Shown: piece by piece, positions 10,101 to 22,000 of the stretch | How positions within the stretch are numbered: the first letter of the stretch is position 1 | Layout: each line of letters starts with the position of its first letter | Origin: Aureobasidium sp. EXF-3400 | Taxonomy: Eukaryota > Ascomycota > Dothideomycetes > Dothideales > Saccotheciaceae | Direction: 5' to 3' | Length of the DNA stretch: 32,376 nucleotides | NCBI GenBank assembly: GCA_024195585.1 | Contig: SWBL01000452.1 | Span: forward strand, 1 to 32,376 | Position numbers and translations under genes: made by a program | Notes under the pieces: model-generated | The model's database searches: none | What the model was told of the DNA's origin: nothing | Seen by the model: the letters and a program-made list of their open reading frames with translations, nothing else

Positions 10101-12679
10101 TCAAAGTCCATTCCACCACTGCGTCTTCTTTACCTCGAAAGTCTCCTCAACAGCACCGTCACCAGCAGCACTGCTATCCGCAACAATCACCTTGTATGTA
10201 CCCTTCTCAGAGACCCAAGCATTTCTGCTTTCGTCCCAGAAGCTAGTTGCATATTTCAACGCAGCTTTGAGCTTAACTGTCTTTTCTTCGCCGGCCTCAA
10301 GGAACACCTTAGTAAAGGCTTTGAGCTCCTTTGTTGGGCGACGGATAGAGGGAGATAGTGGGGAGATGTAGAGTTGTGCTACTTGTGCTCCGGGAACTTT
10401 ACCAGTGTTCTTGACTGTGAGTCTGGCAATGAGATCGCCTTCGTTGTCTGAAGGGACGTCGAGCTTCAAGTCTGAGAATTCAAAGGTGGAGTAGGATAAT
10501 CCGTGGCCGAAGGGGAAAGCTACGGGGCGGCCGAGGGTATCGTAGTAGCGGTAGCCAACGTATACGTCTTCACCGTACAGCACTCTGCCAGCTTCAGAGC
10601 GGTAGTTGAGGAAAGCAGGGTTATCTTCGTTCTTGATGGGGAAAGACAGGGAAGTTTTGCCGCAGGGGTTGACATCGCCGAATACAACATCTGCAATTCC
10701 GTTGCCGGTCTCGTTGCCGCCGTACCATGCTTGGAGTACTGCGGGTACTTTGCTGAGCCAGGGCATTTCTACTGGTGTACCGCTTTGTAGTACGACCGCT
10801 GTGCGGGGGTTGGCTTCTGCAACGGCTGAGATGAGACGGTCCAGGTGACCTGGCAGCTTCATATCTGGTCTGTCGAAGCCTTCGCTCTCCCAGTCCATGT
10901 TCAGTCCTGCACAAATCAAAACTTGGTCGGCAGATTTGGCGAGTTCAGCTGCACGGCGGACTTCCTCATCGGCGTCGATCTTCCAGGCTCCTCCAATGCG
11001 GACGGCACCACCACCGAAGTCTACACTGCCGCTAGTCAATTTGCTAGTAGGTGCACTGGCGAACTCGAGGCGAACTTTGTAGGTCTGGTCTTTCTTCATG
11101 GAAACAGCGCAAATGTCTTCTTCGGTGCCCAAGCCGAAGAATGCAGAGCCCTGGCGTTGGTTTTCTGTAATGTCGAGCACGAGTTCATCATTGACAAAGA
11201 CCTTTGCTGATCCGTACACACAGACGCCGAGTTCGTATTCACCATCGCGGTCGGCGGTAAAGTATGCCTCAATGTCAGCATACCAGAGTCCAGACTTTAG
11301 TTTCGGATTCTTGTAGTCCATGAACATCATCGACGTGGTTTCAAAGGGGCCCAGTACATCAACGCATTTGCGGTCCTTGTCCACGGGAGACTCGTTGTAT
11401 GCTTTAAAGAGAACGCCATGCTCGCCATCTTTGTCAGCGGTGGTTCTCCATTCGGCTCCTAGACTGGGCAGTTCCTTGTGAGAGTATGCACCAATGCTGA
11501 AGTCGACGTTTTCCTCTCCGACCTTGGTGACGATTCCCTCGTAAGGAGTGATGGCGTAGTATGGACGCAGAGATGCCGAACCACCACCGCAGTATGTTGC
11601 AGCTTTTGCGTTAGGTCCGATGACCAGAATCTTCTTGTCTTTCTTTAACGGCAAGATATCGCCTTCATTCTTCATTAGCACGATTGACTCGGCGGCAAGT
11701 CTTCGTAGCAACTTTGACGTCTCAGGTGTGTCGTTGGTCGTCTCCTCGGCATTTTCCTTGACACCTGATGCAGCGCACTCGTTGACCAGCTCCAGAACCT
11801 GTCTCGCTCTCTCATCAATCACACCAGCGGGCATTTTATTAGCAGTCGACGCATGAACCAAAGCATCTCCCCTGTAGCGAGTAGGACCAGGCATCTCCAG
11901 ATCCAGACCAGCGATCACCGATTTGGAGGTCGAATACACACCAAACCAATCACTCATCACCAAGCCCTTCCAACCCCATTCTCCCCTCAAGATATCCTTC
12001 AAGATCCTCGTGTTCTCACTAACATGCGTGCCGTTGATTTTGTTGTAAGCAGTCATGAAAGACTTGGGATAAGCATCTCTTACCGCCAATTGGAACGGCA
12101 TGAGATAAATCTCTCTCAACGCACGTTCCGTGACAATAGAATCTACTCTATTGCGTTCATGTTCTTGATCGTTACCCACAAAATGCTTGATGGTGGCCAC
12201 AACGCCATTCTCCTGCATTCCTTTGACCAGAGCTGCAGAACCTAGGCCAGCTAGAAATGGGTCTTCGCCGATGGATTCGAAACCGCGGCCACCCAGGGGA
12301 GAACGCTGCATGTTGATCGTGGGACCGAGAATTACATGTGCGCCTTTGGAGATGGCTTCTTTGCCCATCAAGCGACCGGCTTCTTCGAGGAGTTCAGTGT
12401 CGAAGGTTGCGCCCAGAGCTGTGCCGCAGGGAAAGCAGGCTGCTGGGGCGCCGTTGAAGAAGCGCGTGCCGCGGACACCATTGGGACCGTCGGAGAGTCG
12501 CAGAGAAGGAATGCCATGCTTGGGTATGGGTTGTGTGTGCCAGAAATCGATACCTGGGAAATCATGATTAGATGGATAGCTGATGCCGACAGCGACGAGG
12601 AAGATCTACCAGCTAGCAACGATATCTTTTCCCTTTCAGTCAGCTTCGAAAGCACATCCTCTACATCCATTGAAGCCAT
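10101..12679 (-). CDS. Intracellular GH3 beta-glucosidase with PA14 insertion
   Basis: Two exons: 12679-12610 (23 codons plus one base) and 12553-10101, separated by a 56-nt intron; product 840 aa. It begins MASMDVEDVL with no signal peptide, so it should be cytosolic. The N-terminal barrel contains LRLSDGPNGVRG, IKHFVGNDQEHER (Lys146-His147) and the nucleophile loop GLVMSDWFG, with Asp225. A PA14 domain lies at about residues 390-550 inside the second GH3 domain. The acid/base glutamate is expected in WESEGFDR (about 577-584). The C-terminal fibronectin-III-like domain has the end block KGTYKVIVADSS. Layout, length and Asp225 match Kluyveromyces marxianus BglI-type enzymes, which hydrolyse cellobiose and short beta-glucosides. 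Together with a sugar importer such an enzyme completes cellobiose use inside the cell. Confidence 0.92.
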
Positions 12680-13382
12680 GATGGTTCTTATAAAAGCAAC
12701 TTTGACAAACAACGAGAATACACGAATGTGATAAAGCAAATTTCGCGACACAAACGGGTAGGAACGACCTTCTTATACGTTGACGAATCCTACATCTCGA
12801 TTGTTAAACTCTAGCACGTGTCATTATATCGGGTCTCAGACAGCCTGCAAACCAGCGGTGGCAGAAGAGGGAAAGCCATCGGTTTGGCTCCACACCTTCC
12901 CGCGGCAACAAGACACTCCTGCTTCAAGAAACCCTCAGAGCACGCGATTGGAAACGCAACCCAAGACCTTGACACGGTTATCAGGCGGAACTGCGGTCCT
13001 GCTTTCCGAAGCCGATGTTTTGCCAGCTGCTGCCATCGGCTTTCTTCCCGGCTAAAGTCAAATCGAACCCCTCTTCCTGGGCAAGTTTCCTGCCATCTTT
13101 TCCTTTTTGGCAAAGGAGATGGGTGCTCCGAATGCGAGATACGCGTCCTCACAAGCGAGGCGAGAGCGGAAGTATTCTAAACATTGATTGATGGCTTTGC
13201 TGGTGTCTTGATAGATAGGTAATTAGGGCTCATAGTAGCTACGTCCGGCAGCGATGGGATTGGCTTTTGACCTTGATGATTGATTACATCTGAGTATTCG
13301 TACTCGTACTCGTACAGGAGCACTCAATCTTCCATCGAACCACAGAACCTCAACTACGTTGCTCCCTCTGTCACCAGCCCAC
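12680..13382. other. Intergenic between two GH3 genes
   Basis: This is the promoter of the intracellular GH3 gene plus the 3' flank of the secreted one. Open frames here show no family likeness. A short microsatellite of three TCGTAC units is at 13298-13315. Nothing else stands out. Confidence 0.45.
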
Positions 13383-15929
13383 CTAAACAACAGTCAAAGT
13401 AGCATTAGCACGGAAATCAGCCGAGCTAGCACCCACAAACACCGTAAAGTTGCCAGGCTCAACCACATACGCCATACTCTTATTCCACAACCCAATATCC
13501 TTGATCTCCAAAGGAATCTTGACCTCCACCGTTTCTCCAGCTTTGACAAATACCTTCTCGAAACCCTTGAGTTGGATATTAGGCACGGCGACACTGGCAA
13601 CTTGATCTTTGACGTAGAGTTGGACCACTTCAGCGCCATCATAGGTGCCATTGTTGGTAACGGAAACGGTAGCGGTGATGGAGTCGGTGGCAGAAACCCG
13701 CGAAGACGACAACAAGACATTGCCGTACTCGAAAGTGGTGTAAGAAAGCCCATAACCAAAGGGAAACCAAGGCACAGGTGTGTTGAGAATATAACTGGAG
13801 CCAAAGTAGAGGTTTCCATCTCCACCAACATAGCCAGGATAGGTAGGTCGTCCACTGTTCAGGAAATCGTAGTAGGCGGGTAGGGTACCCACGTCGTGGG
13901 GGAAGCTTACGGATAGCTTGCCTGAGGGGTTTACAGAGCCGAAGAGGATGTCTGCTAGAGCGTTGCCACCTTCTTCGCCAGGATAGAATTGTTGGACTAG
14001 ACTGGCTGTGGTGTTGGATATCCAGTCTTCGGTGAGGGGTTTGCCGGAGGAGAAAACGACGACGGTGGGTTTGCCAGTGTCGATGACGGCTTTGACTAGA
14101 GCTCTTTGTGCGCCAACGAGGCCGAGATCGCTGATTACAGTCAGTATAGTGTCGAGCAGCTTGGTCAACAGCAACATACCTTTCATCGATGTGTTCGCCA
14201 GTAGTAGCATTCAGCCCTTGCCACAACTCCTGTTGGTCGCGACTCCAAGTACCCACAATGACAACAGCCACATCTGCCTTCATTGCAATCTCGACAGCCT
14301 CAGGGATACCAGACTCATCAGTAGACCATCTCTCGCAACCTTGAGCATAAGACACTGTAGCGTTAGCCGAAGGACCAACAGCATTCTGGATACCCTCCAG
14401 ATACTGCACACCCCTATACTGAGACTTGTAAACCACATAATCGCCATAATTCATGAATCCAGAAGCCATAGGACCAATAACAGCAATCTTGTCAGTCTTG
14501 CTGAGCGGAAGTGTCTTGTTAGGATTCTGGAGTAGCACAATTGACTCGGCGTCGAGATCACGAGCAAGCTTCTTAGCAGCAGCGTTGTTGATGATGTTGC
14601 TCCATTGGTCCTTGGGGGCAGCAGGGTTAGGGTTTTCGAAGAGGCCCATTTGGAACTTTACTCTGAGGACTCTGGCGACGGCTTCGTTGACAACGCTGAT
14701 GTCGATGGTGTTGTTGGCGACGAGAGCAGGGATGGAGCGGAAGTTGAAGGAGCCACCTCCCATCTGAATTTCTTGTCAGTATGAGTCCGTGAATCAGAAA
14801 ACACAAGGCACTTACCTCGACATCGTTTCCAGCAGTCAGACATTGCTCAGTAACACATCCAAAGTCATTGACACCACAAGTCAAGAAATTCTTGAACAAG
14901 CGATCTGTAGCACCAGCATCACTGGACACGAAGTACTTGTAGCCTGCAACCAGATATCAGCAAGTCTGCATATAACATCCAGTTAGTCTTAACATACCCC
15001 ATTCATTTCGCAAAATCTCGGTCAACATATGGTAATCAGCCACAGCCGGAATACCATCATAAGCATGGTAAGCCGACATAATAGCATAAGCCCCACCATC
15101 AATAATAGCTCTGTGGAAAGAAGGCAACCAAGTCGTTCTCAACTCCCTCTCACCACCATGAACAGGTGCAGTATTCAATCCACCTTCAGGTTCAGAGTAA
15201 GCAGCAAAATGCTTGACCATAGCCGAAACATTCTGTCCTTGACATCCAATGATATAGTTGTATGCCATTTCGCCAGCAAGGAAGCCATCTTCACCGTAGG
15301 TTTCTTCTACACGGCCGTAGCGTAATTCGCGTGCTAGGTCAGCTAAGGGGGCAAAAAGTTGGGTTACTCCCAGAGCTGCAGCTTCGATGGCAATTTGCTC
15401 GCCCATTTGACGTTGCAGGTCGCGGTTGAAAGAGCAGGCTTGAGCGATTGGCGAGTTGAAGATTGTAGCATTGCCGATTAGAAAGCCGTGGATACCTTCT
15501 GTTTGGACGATTGCAGGGATACCCAGACAAGTTTGATTGACAGCATAGTCTTGACCCTTTTTGATGCCTTCGGCAAGCCAGTCCCAGGAGATAGGGTAGC
15601 CGACGTAGAACATTCCACTGCGGTTTGCAAAGTTGAACTCCAAGCCTGTTTGGTTGTACTCTCCTGAAGTTGTGTTAAGCCAGTTTGAGATGTCGCCTGT
15701 GGGAGATAGTATCAGTAAATGATCTGAGAGGAGCGTTTGAGAACGATATACCCTGCATCAACTGCGCCATCTTCTCTTCCAATGTCATTAGAGACACGAG
15801 GTTTTCAACTCTAGCATCAACAGACTGTGAAGCATCTTTGTAGATGGCATTGGCCAACGAAGTGTTCGAATGTGCTTGAGCAAGACACAGTCCAGCCAAT
15901 GCCAGACCGGTAGTATAAAGGCGAACCAT
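13383..15929 (-). CDS. Secreted GH3 beta-glucosidase-type glycosidase
   Basis: Five exons: 15929-15752, 15696-14998, 14943-14816, 14763-14180 and 14130-13383, giving 778 aa. The four introns are 55, 54, 52 and 49 nt, all GT-AG and in frame. Residues 1-20 form a signal peptide (LYTTGLALAGLCLAQAHS). GH3 N-domain blocks are VQTEGIHGFL, RYGRVEETYGED, MVKHFAAYSEPEGG and MSAYHAYDGIPAV. The nucleophile is Asp301 in KYFVSSDAG. The second domain begins near DAESIVLLQNPNKTLPL, and a fibronectin-III-like end domain contains VVQLYVKDQ. There is no PA14 insertion. Many Asn-X-Ser/Thr sites fit secretion. It should act outside the cell on beta-glucosides; beta-xylosidase or exo-glucanase activity cannot be excluded. 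Its promoter has three GCGGGG/CCCCGC words. Confidence 0.92.
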
Positions 15930-16606
15930 GATTGCAAACCGTCAGATGGAAAGACACAACACAAAGTAGCAGAGGCAGAGCATCAAGCTTATACCCAATT
16001 CTACATGCACCACCCAACCTCGCAGGATTCTTGGATCAATGATCGCTTAGCATTGCATACCAGGCACCAAGTCCAGAGGTCATTATGCATTGCTGATCTC
16101 ACATACAGGCTAATATAGCCAGCGAGGAAGTATGCTTCGCACCAAAGAGAGCAAAGAAGCTTTTGCTGGTCGACGGAAGAATTATTGGAGATCACGTTGG
16201 CAGAGAGCAGAGGTGAAGATCCCCGCATCAAATCACTCCATGCTGCCCCGCCTTCTGATGCGATGCAGATGGGTCTCCATCTTGGTTAGCCCTAACACAT
16301 CATCACTGTGCTGGCATGCAATGGCTGAAATGGTCTCTTTGTTAGTTACTCGAGAACAGGGTGTCAATACGAGAAGTTGCTTGGAAGCCCGGTGGGAGAA
16401 ATCCTCCTGTTGGACCTCGGCATGCATTGCACCGAAGATCATTCACTGATACTGCGGGGATATCATGTGCAAAAAAATGGAGGGTTGAACATTAGCTAGT
16501 TCCTCGCTTGGAACGTGGATAACAGAAAAGATAGAAAGAGTGCTGTGAAAAGGCGCTTCATTTATTGTTCAGAAGGTCGTAAAGAATATAGAAAAGTTGA
16601 AGCGGC
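15930..16606. promoter_or_regulatory. Promoter region of secreted GH3 with three CreA-like sites
   Basis: CCCCGC occurs at 16221-16226 and 16246-16251 and GCGGGG at 16454-16459. These match the SYGGRG consensus of the carbon-catabolite repressor CreA and lie about 290, 320 and 525 bp upstream of the ATG at 15929. Two sites 25 bp apart are the arrangement usual for functional CreA control, but the words are short and chance is possible. The right part also contains the 3' flank of the Sds3-like gene. No gene was seen. Confidence 0.35.
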
Positions 16607-18410
16607 TCAACCAAATCTGCTCCTGACTCTTCGCATGCCCACGCCGCCTGCTTCGCTTCCAGCACCGGCTTCGCTGCCAGCATAACTCGTCGTCCTACTC
16701 ATCGGAATAGCATTACCAATCACACTTGCTGGAGCAATAGCTGCAAGGGCAGAATTGATTCCATTGACCGCAGGCGCCGAAGGTACAGCAGCAGCAGCTG
16801 TGCCCACCCCAGCACCATTGCGAAGTGCAAAGCGCAAAGAATCAGGGTCTGCAAAGCCATACGGAGGGATTCTGTTGACTCCACCACTGATGGCCGCAGG
16901 ACCGGTTTCGAGGATGGGAAGACGGAAGGGTGCAACACCTTGAGTGGTTTGACAGGCTTGTTCGAGCAGACGCTCACGTATTTGCTGGAGATTGCTGAGG
17001 TTCTCATCTTGTTCGGGGTTCGATGTTGGCGCTTCATCCTCTCTAAGCATGAGTGCGATATCGCTGTCGACTTCACCAGCGCTTACGCCAGGTGGGGTGG
17101 GAGCACCCTTATCTGTTTTTGTGATAGGGATCAAGACGGGCACGAATGGATTTGTAGAGGTTGAGGTGAGGGCAGCGGCTTCTGACAACGCAGCCAGCGG
17201 ATTGGCTCTCGTAGCACCACGAGTGGCATGATGCGAGATGTTGCGCTCCATCTCTGGGGCTTGGGTGGGAGGTGGTGAGGCATTGGTTTGGCTTGCGATA
17301 ATGTCGTCAATCTCGGTGGTGATGGCAGGAGGCCCAACAACGGCATCGGCGGCACCGTCAACAGATGCAAGCGAAGGAGGATTGTCGGGATTCTGCTGGC
17401 TGGATTGGGGCTGGTGGAAGAAGTGGTGGGTTGCGAGCTGGGCGACGACAGTGGCATGGCTGAGTTCCTTGTCGGTGAACAGACGATCGATGGAGAAGGC
17501 GGGTGCCTCGTATTGTGTGTAGAGCGTCTTTGTACGGGCTTCCTGGAATGGCGAAGCAGCACCATTACTGTCGTTCTGCAGGGGACGGAAGGACGGGGCA
17601 GCCGAGTCTGTGGCTTCTTCATCGGCCGGAGCCTTGCGTTTTCTCTGCCCTTCGACATCGGCCTCTCCAACACGGTGCCGGGTATGACGAGTCTTGCGGT
17701 TACTCTGAAGACCACCTGGACTTTGGGGGATGTTGACGGTGAATTGACTCGGATGGAAAAAGAGGGCAGAGTTGTCTGCAATGTCGAGCTGCTCTTTTTC
17801 GCGCAACAGCTTGTCGCGCTTCTTTGTGACGCTGTTGATCAGACGGCTGCGAACGGTACTCGCCAGCTCGAGGTGCTCTCGTTGCGCAACCTGCACCTTG
17901 TAACTCGAGCTCCGTTCTAGTTCGGCCGCTGCGGCTTCGTAGCGATTCTGCTCGTGTTAGTCGCTGACAGCGTCTTGGTCGCAAAGAAGAGAGTCTTACT
18001 TGTAAGGCTGTCAGATCAGCGTCGCGCTGCTCCAAAGCATGGTTGATCTGCTGGACGTATTCGTGGTATCTCTTGCCAGCCAGAGCAAGGTAGTCCTTGA
18101 CGGAAGCGTCAGTGTTTGGCAAGCTGCCGCCAGTCACATTTTCAATCTCCTGCTCGACGTGTTCGGCCGAGTCGTCAAGCGGGCTGTTCTCGTAGGGATT
18201 TGCTCGCAGGATCATTGTCATATCAACCTGAATAGCCTGGAGCTGCGCGCGGTAGTGCTGGTGCTGGTCTTGAGTAAAGGTCTGAATCATGTCCGAGAGC
18301 TTGTCGGTGATGTTGTTCCGTCGCTTGTCTCTCTTGGATAGGGGTTGTGGTTGCGGCGGCGGCGATGCTGACACTCGCCGGTCAAGCGCCATTGGTGATG
18401 TGTGTGCCAT
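16607..18410 (-). CDS. Sds3-like subunit of the Rpd3L histone deacetylase complex
   Basis: Two exons, 18410-18000 and 17947-16607, with a 52-nt intron; 583 aa. The N-terminus (MALDRRVSASPP, then SKRDKRRNNITDKLSDMI) resembles fungal Sds3-domain proteins. A helical, partly coiled-coil region at about residues 30-225 includes HYRAQLQAIQVDMTMILRAN, a long Glu/Ala/Arg stretch and KKRDKLLREKEQLDIAD. It is followed by SPGGLQSNRKTRHTRHR and a basic KRKAP patch, a likely nuclear signal. A second short conserved-looking block is SIDRLFTDKELSHATVVAQ. The C-terminal 250 residues are low-complexity and rich in Ala, Pro and Ser. Sds3 holds the Sin3-Rpd3L deacetylase together; loss weakens gene repression. 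Family assignment rests on remembered similarity of the first half; confidence that it is a real gene is higher than for the name. Confidence 0.65.
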
Positions 18411-19016
18411 ATTTTCTGCTTGTGTGGTGTGATGGTGAGAAGGTTGCGACTTTCACTTTCGTCTCTCGTCATGAGCAAAGCCATTCTGAGAGCGCGAATC
18501 GTCCATGTCCAAAATCTGGGGTCTGCTGAGCACGGACTCTTGTCGGCAAACCCTCGGCCCGACTGCCGACAACCTCCTCTCTGCCCTCTCATGTACGGAG
18601 TATGCACACTCGTATGATCTCACAAGAAGTCTTACATACGGAACCAATTTTTGTATAACTCATAACATGATTTTTTTTGTCTATCTAAGTGTTTTTGTCA
18701 TAATTCAATTTTCTTCGTGATCCTGCTTCTTTCTTATCTCTCTCCTGAATGCTTTTGTCTTTCTCTTCAATGAAACCCTGATTAAGAAACTCCTCCGCTA
18801 ATGTATGCTGGAAAAAAAAGAGGCATCCTGCTGTTGAGAATGCTGATGGCCGTGAAAATAAGTATGCTTCGGCAATCATGAAACAAAAACGCAAAAAAGA
18901 AAAGAATGCACTCCTCGTGCCAAAGTCAGGAGTGTAGAATGGATACTCCTGGTTGACTCTCGTCGTGCTGGTTCAGTAAAAACCAAAAGTCGTCAAAAAG
19001 TCAAATCCAAACTCGA
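18411..19016. other. Intergenic: Sds3-like promoter and DNMT5 3' flank
   Basis: The segment is CT-rich near 18420-18600 and A/T-rich between 18640 and 18900, with runs of T and A. No gene-like frame was recognised. It should contain the terminator of the DNMT5 gene near 19000 and the Sds3-like promoter. Confidence 0.45.
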
Positions 19017-22000
19017 TCACTCATCCTGCATGAAGCCAGACGAGAATTTGATCAACGAGCTAAAATTATCGTATCCCAAAATGCGCTCAGTGCCTTCGAA
19101 GACACCATGGCCTCCAGCGGCGAGCAACATCTGTCTCGGAACCAGCTTGAACTTGTTGTTGTTCGGATCGCGGATGAACTGAGTCTTCTGGGCCTTGGTC
19201 AATTTCTGTTCAAGCTTGCCTTCGAAGTCTGTGCCAGGCATGGCCTCATCCTGGCGCTCAGCCAAAACGGTGGTGCGGTGCTCACGATGTTCCAGGATGT
19301 CAACGTCAATCGTGTCAAGCGACACGAAACGATACACGTAAACATCGTTCTTTTGTCCTGGTCGACGCACGCGGCCAATAGCCTGAGCCATCTGCGCTTC
19401 ATATTCGTATTGTGAACGCTTGAGTAGAGGACTGAAGAAAATGACATGGTTGGCGTTGGTAAAATTAGCGCCAGCGGCTGATTCGTCGTCCGAGTTGAGA
19501 ATGAGAACCGTGGTCTTCTTATTATCCACGAAAGGTCGAAAAGACTGTGTTGAGACCTTGCCTCCGTTGGAAGCCGAGAGTTGGTAGTGTTTGATGTTGG
19601 AATTGTCAAGAATCTTGATCATCTCGGTGATACGGTCAACTCCCTGCACGAACACGATAGCTTGCTGTTCTTGAGCTTCAATCTTCTTGAGCAGCGTCGT
19701 AAGCTCATCTGCCTTGCTTCCAAAGTCGCTGGCAGCCGATTTTCCAAGTTTGCTGAGATGCAGAAGATGATAGGACTTCACTTCGTGCTCACAACCGTCA
19801 GCCGGACAAAACCCAAGCAGATTCTTACTGGCTTCGACACAATCTTCACACATAGCATGGCCACAGTTGGCCGAGAGATGAAGCTTGGACGAGTCTGTAA
19901 TGATGTTGCCGCAGTGCTCGCCGTCACAGGTGAGGCTGTCCAAAGAAGTTTGGTGGCGCCTCTCATGCTTTAAGGCGTTTCTGACGAATCGAAGCGTCCT
20001 CGTCAAGGAGGCGTAAGCCTTAGCATCGCTGACGGCGTCGGTAGTCTTTTCCTTGGCGATGTCTTCCGGTTTGCCTGTGTATTGCTTTCTGTCCTTCTGG
20101 ATGTTGGCAAGCATAGACGGTTTTCTCTTTGCCATCTCATTTATCTCGTTGGCCACAGCTTCATCTCTAAAAGAATTGGTCTTGACAACATTGTCGACCC
20201 AGTCAGTAAAATACGTCATGCGTTTGGGGATCTCTACAAGGCAGATTCTGATGCTGTCTTCAAGTGATAGCTGGGCTGTTCTGTGGTCGCCCTCAAATAG
20301 CTTGACGAGAGCTTGAAGTCCCGGCTTGACGCCCTTCTGTTGAGCTCCAGTTGACAGACGCTTGAGAGGATCGAAAATTGAGGCCACGTATAACAAAGCC
20401 TCCTCTGCCGACGTGACGTTGGGCATGACGCTGAGCTCGTTTGCCTTCTTTTTGCCTACACGAAGCCTCATATCCTGAGAGTTTAACTTCTGCGAGAGGT
20501 CGGTGTAGACCAAGCGATTGTCAGCGTTCAATGTGATGGGGATAAGCATATCCTGGTAAGGAAATTGGTCGGGCTTCATTACATTCTGACGAAGAAATGT
20601 GTCAAGGAACGATTGGGAAAGAGTATGAACACTCTTCTGCGTTGTGCGCGAAGGCAGCCCTCGGAAGCTTTCAAATTCTTCCAGGTTCGTCATGTCCTTG
20701 CGTAGAGCGGACAGGTTTGAGGTCGACAAAAGCCCAGGACCGCTAGCTCCGATCGGCAAGTTGATGCCAAGGAATCGTGCCATCCTCGAGACATCATATG
20801 TGTCTTTTAGTCTGGGCGTGGCTGAAAGAGCCCAACGCTTGTGCGCCTTGATGTTGCAGTACATGACCAATTCACGAGGCTCCGTGTACGAGAACTCATC
20901 AACCACCAAGCGATTGAATCGGAACATCTCAAGAAGCGTGCGGTCATCGATGTCATTGTAGTCCCGCGAGGCATCGCTTTCGTCCACCTCAGAGACTCTG
21001 TGGGCATTCTTCTTGTGTACGTATGCTTTTCCCCTGATTCGCTTCGACTTCTCGGCGTACCCACGGTACTTCGGGTCTCTCAACGTTTCGTTGTACAGCT
21101 CTGCAAGATGTTTCAGCAGTTTGCCCTTACCTTGCTGTTTGAGAATACGAAGATGCTCCGGGACTCGAGCAGCAGCATCTCGAAGATACGACTCTAATGC
21201 TCGAGTGCTCCTGCCGGTGTACTCAGGCATTGCGGCAAAACCCGCTAGAAGTTCGAGGTATTTTGTGCTATCGGATGCAAGCACGTTCTTGTTCAGAATG
21301 ACGATCCTGGCACGCTTGAAGGCTTCGATGTTGGTCTTCTTCAGCTGATCGAGCTTTTCGATGACGACGAGGTCTTTGTTATCGTATCCGAGAAGTAGTT
21401 CGACCTCCTGTTTCCATTGGAAGACGAGGTTGCGTGGACAGATGACCAGTGTGGCAGCAATGTCAATACGTCCCTCATCAACACTCGATTTGTGCATCTC
21501 CTGTAGAATACCTGGAGCACGATACTCCTCGAACTCTGAGTGGATGAGTGCGAGCGAGGTAACCGTCTTGCCAAAGCCGGCGTGGTCAGCAAGAATACCG
21601 CCCTTGACATGGACTTCAGCAGAAGCTTCTGATGCGAGACGCCAACCGAGGTGAGGGAGCAGAGCCTCCTCAACTTCCTTGACAACGAACAACGGACCGA
21701 CATCTTCCTCTTGGTGCTTCATCCAAGTAAGAGATCTCTGCTGAATGTCATACAGTTCGAATTTCTTCTTCGCCCAGGCCACGGGAGTACTGTATCTGAC
21801 GTTACCGCTGTTGTTCAGAAGTGTGAAAGGTGGGAATTTAGCGGAAGGCTCTTCTACCCAAGATGTATCAAGCTTCCAAGATACAGATTCGACCAAGCCA
21901 GTCAACAGCTTGAGGTTCCCCGCGGCTCTGTGACATAACGTAGCAGTGTTCAAGCCGATATCTAGTTGGACTGAATTGCCTTGCAGATGGCATTCGATGA

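Noticed and set aside
17131..17920. Long frames on both strands within the Sds3-like gene
   Set aside because: They are alternative-frame shadows of the low-complexity C-terminal half; their Pro/Ser or Gly/Val richness comes from its base composition.
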